A stretch of DNA of 64,000 nt from Antedon mediterranea. Its lineage: Eukaryota; Echinodermata; Crinoidea; Comatulida; Antedonidae. The notes below the pieces were generated by a model. That model saw only the letters and a list, made by a program, of their open reading frames with translations. It searched no databases and was not told the origin of the DNA. The translations under genes and the position numbers were made by a program. The stretch covers positions 9,198,601-9,262,600 of the forward strand of contig NC_092677.1 in NCBI RefSeq assembly GCF_964355755.1, read 5' to 3'. Shown piece by piece: positions 31,030 through 42,574 of the stretch. Position 1 is the stretch's first letter, and every line of letters begins with the position of its first letter.

Positions 31030-31239
31030 TCAAACGGGTACATCTTTAATCAACTTTCTACAGACTGCATAGTTTAGTCCATTAACGAGTTCCACAAGAA
31101 TATGAGTTGGAACATCAGTCTGACCATCCATCTATACGAAAAAAAGAATGAACAGAAAATATATAGGAGCTACAAATTACTATATACGATAAGAAAGGAA
31201 AATAAAAGACTTACATCAGACATTCTGGGGGATGGGAGT
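31030..31239 (-). CDS. Possible small spliced transcript encoding a 36-residue peptide
   Basis: Two adjacent small exons: 31215-31239 (acceptor CTTCTTTTTAG; contains ATGTCTGAT before GTAAGTC) and 31030-31131 (acceptor TTTTTTTCGTATAG). Joined in phase they encode MSDMDGQTDVPTHILV, then about 20 more residues to TGA. Further donor-like sites at 31428 and 32085 (both GTAAGTA) suggest upstream non-coding exons on the same strand. No family was recognised. It could equally be a long non-coding RNA. Confidence 0.3.
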
Positions 31240-33315
31240 CTAAAAAGAAGAAAATCTGCACTTGGCCGTCTTTAATAGGAAAACTAAAAAGAAAAAAATC
31301 TAACGATAAAAAAGAGAAATAAATACGCGAAATAACGACTCACTAAAACATGATCTGTAGGCCTATTAGGCCTACAAATACTACAATCAAAATAACACAA
31401 ATTAAAATTATAAAATACTTACACTACACTAACTTGTATATAAACAAAATTAGAGACAATCAATCTGCTAGAAGAAAAAAGAATAATAAAAACAAAAGAA
31501 CCTCTCGCTAATAAACAATGAAAACAAAATTACATAAATAAATCATAAATTGCATGTAATTATAAAGAGGCTGACAATTAAACAACGAAATAATGGGAGA
31601 GAATTTGTCTTTTTTGTTTGATCTAATTGATCGAAAAGTAGGCCTACTAAAACTGGTGAAAAAGGTTTCCGGGACAAAGAAACAAAAAAGTGTTTTTACT
31701 ACATTGTAAACGACTAAATATCATTTTCAAGCATATGATTACGATGTTCACATTTACAACAACCCAAGGAAAAATAATATGAGACCACTGACGGAGGGAT
31801 AAGAACACAGTACGGAAAACAATAGCAAAGAACCTTGTTCGAAACTCAAGACAAGAAAGAGAGATATCGAGAGAACTAGGCCTAAACTTCGCTATATGTA
31901 ACAAATCGGTAGTATAGGTAGTACTGTACTACGGTTATGGCCAGCCCAGCTGATCTTTATGAAACGTACTGTTTTGGTACTTTTCGGTCGATTGCATCAA
32001 CACAGAAGATAAATTCTCTCCTAATAGTATTAGGATCTAAATGAAATTATATAAAAAAAAAACACGAAATAAAACAAAATACTTACATTTCAAACTATAA
32101 CTTCTTGGAAAAAATGGTAGGGGAAGAAAAAAAGAGAACGAGGATAACAAAGAAACACAAACGAAGAGAAATACCCTCAATTTTAAATATGCTGGTCAAA
32201 TCTCATAATGCATTCAACTATTTCCCATGAAAAACACAATAAGACTTAATATCTACATCCCAAATTGTCCAGATGTTTTTGATAATAAAAACTGGACGCT
32301 AAAGATGCACTCATCGGAAAACAATGACGTCACTTGACACGTATGAGATAATTAATTGACAATGTCCACCTCACAGAACAAAATAAAATATTCAGTTACT
32401 TTTTATTTTAGTTATCACAAATTTATAGAATACATTTTGGTGAACGAGCGTACATATTCTTTGTTATTATTATTTTGTACATTTTTGTGAATAAATAAAG
32501 CTTTTTTTTTTGTACGATTGTTGTTATTCGACTGTTAAACCACATTAATAATACCATGGAGTATTCTTATTCTTTACTCCATGATAATACTTAAAACAAA
32601 ATACGTGACTCTGGCAATATTTGTAACAACATACAGTTAAATAAAAGGTAGTTACTATTTCACTATATCTCTTCGCACCACTTTAAACTATTATAAGTGG
32701 GTTGTCTGATAAAACCAATTCATTAAAATTACATGCATGACCAGGTGTCATAATATAATCACATAGAAGATACTAACGTTCTAGTCTAAAGCATACTATT
32801 CATTTTAAAGTAATTGATCTACACTTGATTGCTTCTTGATAATTGTTTTGAAAATAATAATAATAATTTATTGGAAACTTCACTTTTACAACAGTGACAC
32901 ACTTTGATGATAAAGGTGCGTCCAAGTAATAACTTAAAATTAAATAAAATAAATGTTGTATAAAAAATACAGCATACAATTACAAGAATATATAACATTA
33001 TTAACTTAAAAATGAATCAAAATAAATGAAAAAATAATAAAATACCAAACATACAAAAAAATAAATAAAACGAACAATGGTATGAATCAAATAAGATGTA
33101 GTATGTCAATTGGGACACCCCTATCCAGAATACCGCAATTTCCTGTGAAACAATGGAGTGAACAAGGTGAAATGTACTCTCAAATAATGAGAGAGAAGTC
33201 ACATTCAATAGAGTACTGTAGATCAAAAAGTTGAATCATCACTATTTTGGAGTTTTATCCTATGGTGTATTAAATACACAATAGTGCATCTATTGGTTTT
33301 CCATATTTCATTCAG
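31240..33315. other. Low-complexity AT-rich intergenic region
   Basis: A-rich sequence with several possible small splice borders on the - strand (see the 31.0-31.2 kb entry). An inverted pair around 32556-32585 (ACCATGGAGTATTCTTATTC / CTTTACTCCATGATAAT) forms a small hairpin. Nothing else is supported. Confidence 0.3.
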
Positions 33316-36300
33316 TTAACCCAACTTCACATCTATTGTCATTGCTCGTGCTGTTCCAACATCTGTAAACCAAAAATGCATAATGAAAGTTGGGCCTAAA
33401 GATGAGACAATCTGTAAATGGCAAAAAGTTGTAATGCTGAATAAAGATAAGCGTGAAATCTGTGAAAATAGTAGGCTTAACAAATTAGTGTAATGTATTT
33501 AATCGTAGTTTTACTCATATTTGAATAGAAATGTTTTAATTAAATATATATATATATGCTTAGTATGTATGTAATATTTTGTCGGAAATAATCATTTAAA
33601 AAGTGATTTTTGTTTCTTTATTGAAATTATATTTTATATGGGGTTATGCTTAAAAAATCTTCTTCTTTTCTTCATTTTTATTTGTTATATTGTCATTTGT
33701 TATATCATCGTACAAAGAAAATAAAAGAAGTTGTTGAAAGCCTCTAGAGCGACTATAGTTATGAAAAACAACTCAAAACTATGCGACTCAACTATATACT
33801 CACCTCCTTCAGACCAGTTTTCATAAGAGCGTGATTGACTATAAAGTATCTTTGGAGTGGCGTCATAACCTTCATAACAGCCAATCCTTGCTCTCTCAGT
33901 GATCAGTAGCCAGCCCCGATCATTCTCACATCCACCATATCCATGGTTAATATAAAATCTTCTGCTGCAAATATTATAATAATTCATAACATTAACACAA
34001 TTAAAACACAAACACACAGTAATAGTATATTTTTAATTTGGTTTTATCGAATTTCCGTTTTATCTGAGTATTACCTGTTTTAATCTAGTCTACCTTTATA
34101 TTTTTTTATATTGTAGGTTTAATTGTTTTAAGGATGCACCATTATTATGTGTGCCGCTGTTCAAAAAGCGTTTTCCAAATAAATTATTACATGTAGCTAT
34201 AAATAAAGCTCTGTCTACACTATTAACCTTACAAAATGGAAAGCTACCATGCTACCTCTGCCATTAATTTTAATTACTTAAATAGCCATACCTATTACGT
34301 GAATCTCCATTAATGCTGAAATAATTTGTACTTTCTGCTGGGAGATCATCCCACGATGATTCCTCAACATTTACGCTTGCAAACCAAGAAGTCATGGTTG
34401 AACCAACACCATTGAATAGCATCGATTTTACTTCAACATTAAACTGGGAATATAATGTCAGTTTTACCTAAAATAAATTACAAATAAAGATGTTGGTAAT
34501 AATTGCTTTCTTGAGATACTACCACCACACCACAAAAGTGCATCACTATCCACATTGCAACCACACAAACAGTCTAGAGGCCTTTTTTTGACTTATTATA
34601 ATGCATTGTTTTGTCTCCGGGCCTTGCTCAGGGGCCCCATCAGCTTGGAGGCCCTGGGTTTAGCCACTGAGCGAGCACCCCTAGCCATTATGCCACTGAG
34701 CATAATGAACAAGTGCCAGAATTTTGTGGTAGTGCCCTATCACTTTGACTTTGCAGCAAATTCAACATGTTCACAATTTCTAATTACGGATTCATTTATT
34801 TATTTACTTATTTATTAGCTAAGCAGTTAAGCTACTATTCCAAGATTGACAGAATTTACCTTCAAAATGTCAAATGATGACCAATTATTCAAGATGACAT
34901 CATTCCTGTAGTGCGTGTCACTGATCAGGTACTTGTGAGCATGGTAACTAGATGCTCCTGTACCAGAAGTCCATGCATCATAAATGCTAAATCCATTCAT
35001 GGATATCCCCTTGAAAATCCGAACCCATGGATTTCCTAAGAGATACAAGAGCATATAGAATGTGTTACTGTATGCAATAAAGCAGAGTTATTCATACAGA
35101 TCAGGGTCTGTATTTATCCATTTTTTTGGCATAAGTCAAGAATACTGTGGTGTAAAACTATCTATGGATAAGACTTCAGAAATCTAAGATTTGAAGAAAA
35201 AAATGTAAAAAATTTGCTTATGTTAGAAAAATTCCTGACTACCTAAGCTACTGGGAATCCGACATTGACATTATTGAAAAAATAAGGCATTTAAAAAATG
35301 GATTAGTTTAACAATTTTGAAAAGCCATTGGGAGCCTTGTTCATACAGCATCACTGGAAATCTTGTTGAGTCAACAACAATATATAGATATTTATAGGTC
35401 AGGAGTAGACTGAACCTGAGCAGCAGCAATTAATTTAAGAAATACAGTTATTTACCTTCCCTACAACCAATAAGCTCTCCACGAAAGCTTACATGATTGT
35501 TCCATTTGATCATGTTAAACTTAATTGCTGTAGTCTGTATAGGTTGCTGAAAGTAGTTAAGTCGATGTCCATTTTTGTCTAAGTTTCCATCAAAGATCTA
35601 AATAAGCATTAATTATAAGCCTGAATTATTTTCACTGAAAAGGCAACTTTTGTGGAAGCCTGGACCTAAAATAAATTTACTTCTAAAGAAGATGGATTGA
35701 CATTGCCCTATTGCCAATTAAAATAGATTACTCAGCATCAGTCTGGTAATAAAGGAATTGTGTTCTGCACGTAACAGTTCTGTCATGTATGTACATGTTT
35801 GTTTAATTTGGCACTAATGGTTGTTCATAGATAGAACAGTATACAATATTATGCTTTAATTCATGTTATTATTTTCTATTTATGTTAACTTATGTTTTGT
35901 TTTTGATTACAAATTGAAAATAACATTGAATAAAAATGTCTCTCTTACAGTACCTTTATTTTGCCATTTCCATCGGTTATGTACATTTCTCCAACCTGGT
36001 CAACTTTGAAATAACTCACAGTGTAAAGTTCTACCCACTCTGAAAATCCACTGTAGTCTGCTCCTTGGCTAACCACTCCTGTAAGTGTATGCTCAACTAA
36101 TAAGTCAATCTTAAGCCATTCATTCTGAAATGGTGCTTCTGCACTCCAGCCACCAAAACATCCATTTTCAGTAGGAAGATTTAGCCTTCCACAGTGAGCA
36201 AGCGCGTCACCACTGTGAATTGAACTAGCAGTGATCTGACCATCCAATATACTTCCCGATTCCATTCCGAGGCTACTTGAACATTCTACAGAAAGTAGAG

Positions 36301-39300
36301 AACATTATTAGAGATTAAGACATTAATATTATCCATTAACAAAACAATACTATGTGCAAGTGAAATTCAATAAATTTATTTCTTTAATTTCACAAGTAAA
36401 TGTAAAGATTATAAATATAGATGATAAAGAGGCAAAATACCCTAAAAGTAAAAATCAGCAAATATTATTTGTAATCGAATTAATAACTTAGGTCTTTTAT
36501 ATTTGAGAAAAGATGGAACCTAACTCATCCCCTCCCCCCCCCCCCCCACTGCCTTGGAGGATATTTATTCTCAGGTTGAATTAAAAGCAATATTGCTCTA
36601 TAAAAGGATATTACTAAAAAGAACAAAGGTAAACAGGCAAACAGGTAAAACAAAAACTCAGATCTCAATTAATAATAATACCTATTATGGTATAATATAA
36701 TTATAATGATTTCACTTAATATAATCAATGACGTATATGTTAAACCTACCATCAGTTGGGCAATATTTATCAACATATCCAGTTAAAATACAACGGCAAA
36801 CATATCCATTGCTATTGTCTGATGGCTCGCACACTTTACCCTTACCACAATCAACAATGTTGCATTGACTAAAGCTTCTCTGCAATATAAATATAAACAA
36901 TTAACATACCAATGAAAATTCAGTTATTTAAATGACTAAGAACCGAGAAAATATTTTGTCACTATACAGTAAACTCTAATATTATAATATTATTAATATA
37001 TCATTTATTATGTCCTCTTATTACAGGATTAGTAGAGAGATAATATTGAGGAGTAAGGCTGCAGTGGGAAAATTCACCTGGTTTAGCACTCCTTTAAGGG
37101 GGTTGAGACTAATGCTGGATAGTTTGAATAGGGCTGCACATGCTCTCAGACCGTTTAAGATCTGGGGCTTTGGGTTTAATAAGTTAGCAATCATAACCGT
37201 CCATTATGCTACTGTTATAGACATGTTTTCAATGATGAGACTGGGATTTATCCATAGAAATATTATATCACATATTTTTTTAAATTATTATATTTAATAT
37301 CTGTGTATGTATCACTGTTAAAGTGTACTAATATTTTGTTTATATTTGTATGTAGTTTAGTTGACTGCACCACTATTAAGTGTGTTGTCACTAATCCAAA
37401 CGCGTTTTTCAATAAAATTATTTATTTAATTATATAAAGTGTCAACATGAGTAGTCTATGTGCATTCTTTGTATCACATTGATGTTGCTGTCTAGTTCTA
37501 ATGCTAACGCTATTATGGATTTATTACCTCCGCCAAGGAGGTTAGTTGTCACCCCTGTATGTTTGTGTGTTTGTGTGTGTGTTTGTGTGTGTGTCTGTGA
37601 ACAGCCTGGAGGCCACAGTTTTTATCCGATTCTAACCAAATTTGGACACAATGATCTATGCCCAAAAAGCTTGGACGAGTTCGAATTTGAGGGGGAAAGG
37701 TCATAGGTCAAGTTCACAACTAACAAAAAACTATTTTACTGCCTAGAGACCACAGTTTTGAAACTTAGCCGCAATGATCAATGACACATCATATAATTGT
37801 GGTTAAATTTTGAAGGGTCAGGGTCAAAGATCAAGGTCCACAAAAAAAAAAAAATAAATAAAAAAATAATAAAAAAAAAAAAAACCCTCAGTGGGACTTG
37901 AACCAGCAATCTCAACTGTGAGAGGCTGGATACATAACCATTACACCACACTGTCATCCACAACTTTTTTGTGTGCAGTTAACATATTTACACATAGAAC
38001 TAATAAAAAAAAAAATATTCACGGGGAATTTTATGTAGGGGAATTTTACAGTAGGCGGAGGTTTGTACTCTCGGAGTACCCTCTAGTTACATTTGTTAAA
38101 ATTCCACTAGAAAATGTTACCTTTGTTTTAATATTCATTTCATAATAAGTGTGTCTGACGTCAGAAACAAAGTTGCCAGAGTCGCTGATCTTAGTGGCAT
38201 CATTCAATTCACATGACATTTCTTGTGCATTGTAATTTATTGACTGGCATAAGTGGTTGTCGATACAGTTTAATACGCATGAAGTTGAACTTCTCTCTGA
38301 CAATGTTGCAATGACGTTGTTTTGAAGTTGGTAATCCTGGTCCACTTCGGTTGACTTGAATGTGTCTGTAAAATAATAAATGGTAAGATCAAATATTGAA
38401 TATAGAAAATGTTAAGAATTTTTTGGCTAAATTTAGTTACATGTGGAAAATATGTTAACAAAGTTAACAAAAATAGGGCTTAATAATAGTGCCTAAATGA
38501 TAAATGTATACATTATAGTGATGTTTTTTCCATGTCAAAATAATCTGGGAAAAGTTTGCCCATAGCGAGAGACAAGAAAGTGTCCCGAAATCATTAGGCA
38601 GAACCTCCCGCTATTACTTTATTTAAAGTCTTTTTATACACAGAATATAGGGTCTAAGAAGCATCTTTTTAAAAAAAATATATAGTATAAGTTAAAAGTG
38701 TTAAAACTATACCATAGTCTGCTGTAATAGGTTCAATTGATATTACTCGTACTGAATAACTGATAAATTCAACTATTGACCCGATGTTGACATCCACAGG
38801 CATTGATTTTGATGATTTTACATACATTGAATCGGCAGAAATGGGTTTTGCATTAAAAATTTGATACAAAACACTGCCTGTAGTGGATGCATATCCGACT
38901 CTATCGCCAGCCAAAATCGGAATCTGTTCAGATTCTCCTAAAACATGTTCAACATTCATGTTTTTCTGGTCCAACGTCACAGTGATGGTTGTTTTTCCTA
39001 TCACCTCATGAGTACCTGCTGTCATGTCTATTGCTCTAAAAACGTAAGCAATAATATCCCCAGCTCCTGCTACAATAAACCGCCAGCCTCGTATGGTCCC
39101 TGCACTTCGGAATCTAGCCCAATCATTCATATAGATTACGTTGTTCTTAATTGTTTTAGTCGTTTGTTGTAAAACATGATTAAAGACTGGAAAATGTGGT
39201 GTCTCCAAATCTGTGAGGGAGAAAGTTGTAGAGTAGTCCTTAGTTTAAAGCTTTGTCTATACTATCAAATTTTATGTGACAAAAACATTTAATGTGCCCA

Positions 39301-41015
39301 TATATCTGGGCATGATGATGTCATATCACTAGCATATTTGGGCATATCACTAGCATATTTTTGCACATCACACTTTTTTTGTCAAACTAGTTTGACAGTG
39401 TAGACAAAGCTGAATTGAAAAATGATAATTTAGGATTCAGGTTTATACTATGACGATAATGAATGACAATAATTAAACAAATAAATATTCATTTAAACAA
39501 GAAAAGTTTAACCATTTTGACTGTCTTCGATAAAAATAATATTTTCATAAATCCAATTAAATGATGATGTCATGATCAACAATAACATTTATATGTTATG
39601 TCAATTTTTTCTGCAATGATTTTAGTTTGTTAATGTAGAAGATATTAGGCAGCCAATGTAATAAACAGTATGTATGATTACCCCAAAAATAGCTTATTGC
39701 ATAAAAAGGTAAAGAGTAAACAAAATATAGTTACTGCAGTAACTGCAGCAGAATAATTTTGACACAATGAAATGCTCTACCTTCAAGTAATGTCTGAAAT
39801 GAATACACACGCCACAAGCTGGAAGAGTCAAAGTCGAGTGATCCCAATTTGACTTGGATGTTTGTCGTTTCTGATAAATATTCACTTGTTGGGGTGCTGT
39901 CATCCACCTCATCATAATGCAATAGTCCATTTTTATGATGGAAACCAACAACGTCACCAGTAAACACTGGAATCCAATCAGATTTGCTTAGTATATGTTC
40001 GTGTATGCTATTCAACGGTCCCTTAATAGGAACATGAGTTCGACTTGCTATTAAATAAGGTGTTTTCTTAGAAGATTGTTCACGAAAAATCATCGCAACG
40101 AGCGTATCACTTTGCGTTGGAATAAAGCGCCATCCTCTTATGTAACCATTACACGTGATAGGGTTACCGATGTTCATTAACGTAAGTTCAGTGCCGTCGG
40201 CTGAAGATCTCGACATCACTTCAGGTCCATGGCTTTTTGGACATGTTTCCACAGCACTTGTTATGCCTAAAAGCAAAACAAAAACAATTAACAATATAAC
40301 ATAAAAATTCATCTGGTGAATATACTATACTACATATTCTTTCGATGGTAAAGTTGTTTATAGTATAGATCAAAAGTCTAAAGATGTATTATCCCCAAAA
40401 AACTTGAAAAATTAAGATTAATTAAATCATACTTTTAATAGTTATTTTGTAGTTTTAATAAAGTTAATCCCTTCTGTAAAAAAATAAATAAAAAAGGAAT
40501 GTTTTCTCATATACAATTACAAAAATAAATGGTCAAATTCAAAAATCCATTGACTATTTTTTGCCTTAAATTAAATTTTCAGGTAAATAATTCTTTTTTT
40601 TAAACTTTTTGTGGATAACTATTGTGACATTAAAATGGCATATTCAAAAAAAAATATCAAAACATTTTTTCAAATTATTTTTTTTACAGTAATTAATATA
40701 TTTTATAAAATATGAAATAAACCTTAAATGGCAGTTGCGACAAAACAATTGTTTATGTAACATATTATTTGAAACCCAAAATATATTCAGCTTTACTTAA
40801 AGGTTTTTAAAATATCAAACAACCTGAACCATAGTGTATTTTTGAAATGAAAAAATATCTAATAAACAATTAACTATTTTTGCCTTTAACTAATAGATTC
40901 CCTCAGTGTTATTAATAAAAAATAAACAATAAACCACACAATACTAATCCAATATATAATTACCTTTTTGCATAAATAAAACAGCAATAGATACAGTGAT
41001 TACAAAGTCATACAT
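33316..41015 (-). CDS. Secreted modular protein: two unnamed repeats, PAN/apple, EGF, F5/8C and C-terminal extracellular domain
   Basis: Exons: 40964-41015, 39781-40266, 38713-39210, 38121-38365, 36750-36879, 35954-36285, 35456-35597, 34860-35035, 34292-34467, 33804-33964, 33316-33362; 814 codons in frame. A signal peptide (MYDFVITVSIAVLF) is spliced onto residue 18. Residues about 23-179 and 180-345 are two copies of one module with the shared core GYIRGWRFIPTQSDTLVAMI / GTIRGWRFIVAGAGDIIAYV, one exon each. 346-427 is PAN/apple-like with conserved Cys. 428-470 is EGF-like (CNIVDCGKGKVCE...CRC). 471-628 is an F5/8 type C (discoidin) domain ending HVSFRGELIGC. 629-814 is a Trp/Gly-rich domain (NPWVRIFKGIS, WTSGTG, GYGGCENDRGWLLI, ending GDVGTARAM) of a type I associate with other invertebrate extracellular proteins. 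Likely a secreted adhesion or matrix protein; the partner is unknown. Confidence 0.75.
36531..36548 (+). repeat. Poly-C run
   Basis: A homopolymer of about 15 or more C in the intron between the EGF and F5/8C exons. It is prone to sequencing-length error. Confidence 0.8.
37533..38095. mobile_element. CCTCCGCC/GGCGGAGG-ended repeat containing a tRNA-like (SINE) segment
   Basis: The left end CCTCCGCCAAGGAGGTTA and the right end GGCGGAGGTTTGTACTCTC..CTCTAGTT are complementary at their tips. Inside, GTGTGTTTGTGTGTGTG is followed by a segment reading GAACAGCCTGGAGGCCACAG. On the - strand, 37885-37960 has a tRNA-like layout: TGGTGTAATGGTTATG (box A-like) and GGTTCAAGTCCCACTG (box B-like), next to A-rich runs. 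This suggests a tRNA-derived SINE inside or forming part of a widespread invertebrate repeat. It lies in the modular-protein intron. Confidence 0.6.
39245..39412. mobile_element. MITE family A copy
   Basis: Left end AAGCTTTGTCTATACTATCA preceded by TTAA (39245-39248), interior GATGATGTCATATCACTAGC with a duplicated CATATTTGGGCA block, right end TCAAACTAGTTTGACAGTGTA then GACAAAGCT. Between exons 2 and 3 of the modular gene. Confidence 0.7.
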
Positions 41016-42574
41016 TGCGATACTTCAGAGAGAAAGTGTTGTGCAAACTTGTAATTATTCTGGAAACAACCTGAAATTGACGCACTATAAAGTGACAATT
41101 AATAACTAAAATATTCAAGACAGGATGTGAGGCATTACGTCAATAGTTACAAGAATGTATTGATTATTGGTATTTGTACAAATTAAATTGCACAAAATAA
41201 AGAACACATCTACTCTCTACAGTACTCGCTATAAATGTCTATCATTTAAATACACAGAATGTATAAATTGAGTGGTGAGAGAATTATATTTGAATAAATA
41301 TAAATAGTGTATTTTAACATATGGAAAATTCATCAAAGTTTTCTCAATTCTTACCAGATGTAATTATTGATTTTAAATGATTACCGTAATAATTTATAGT
41401 TGTACAGTAGTGTATTAATACTAGTTCACTAACTTACACTGATGCTGCAACGGAAGTGATCTGACCAATCAAAAGCAACGACTCTTCCATTGACAGACTG
41501 ACAGCTGAAAGATGTAGCTTGTGATAGGTCAAAACAAAGAGAAAGCCCTTTTCAGATTATCATATAAAGTTTGGTTTATTATTATTATTAGGGAAGAGTG
41601 AAATTACTTCCTGCTATTATTGTGTTCAATCAAGTGTGAATTGACAGTACAGTATTACAAAATATTGATGTGTATAACAGACAATGCACAATTGATCTTG
41701 AACATCTGTGTTAAAGTCTTGAAGATGAACTGGCTCTTCTCAGCTGTAAAATTAAACAATAATATTCAGTAATTACTGTTGCAGTTGATAAACAGAAATA
41801 AAACAATATTAATGGTATAATTATTGTTGATATAAAGTTTGCGATACACCATGTATTTTAGTTCTGAAAAGAACTGTTGAGTTTCTCGATCAATATGCCT
41901 TGATCGTCCTCAGGAGTGAGAATGTATATGTATGTATAATTATTACTTAACTGACACTCAATAAATTGAAAAAATTTGGATTTTAAATTTCTTCAAACCA
42001 ATAACAAAATGTTAATAAGAAAGGGGTTGCCGAGATGGGTGACCCCTTGAATCCACCTATGCTTACAAATAAAATGTTTAGGCTTTCGAGACAATATTCA
42101 AAGATAAAACAAATGTATAGTCATTGCCACTAGAATCTGTTTATTATTTGTCGCATTTTTCACAAATTACAAACAAAAACCAATTTAATATTTTAAGACA
42201 ATGTACTTAAAGTACTTGCGTTTTTTAGTATATACGGTACAATTATTTTAGTTAATTCGGCCAATTTTATGCCATTAATATTTTAATATATTTGGTCAAC
42301 TAATTTGCTTATTACATAATCATGATGTAATGAGTCAAATGTATTTAATTTTCTTTTCTTCGTATTTCTATCTTATTTTTCACAGACTTGAATAAATGAA
42401 TTAAAAATAAAGTAGATAAGATAAAAGTGTAATGTATGCAACTCTTTCTATTCAATTAGATTGTATAGTATTTGAAAGTTGTACTAAGCAATAATAACAT
42501 AAATAATAAAACAATATTTTAATAAAAAAGTTTCAATCATATAAAAGTCCAATAATATGTCAGAATGATTATCA
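41016..42574. other. Spacer between modular gene promoter and AARS1 3' end
   Basis: Holds the 5' region of the modular gene and the AARS1 3' untranslated region. 41855-41945 (GTTCTGAAAAGAACTGTTGA...TTGATCGTCCTCAGGAGTGA) resembles the short GAC-GATCAAGG / GAAAC-type tails that follow reverse-transcriptase ORFs in Penelope-like and related elements. The assignment is weak. No other gene was seen. Confidence 0.35.

Noticed and set aside
37885-37960. Functional tRNA gene
   Set aside because: Boxes A and B are recognisable, but the arms do not pair convincingly and the segment lies inside a dispersed repeat. Treated as SINE-like.
40266-40312. Alternative start MNFYVILLIVFVLLLG for the modular protein
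   Set aside because: The stretch is hydrophobic because it is a pyrimidine tract before a splice acceptor (GTTTTGCTTTTAG). The exon at 40964-41015 supplies a better signal peptide in matching phase. Unspliced use of the inner ATG cannot be fully excluded.
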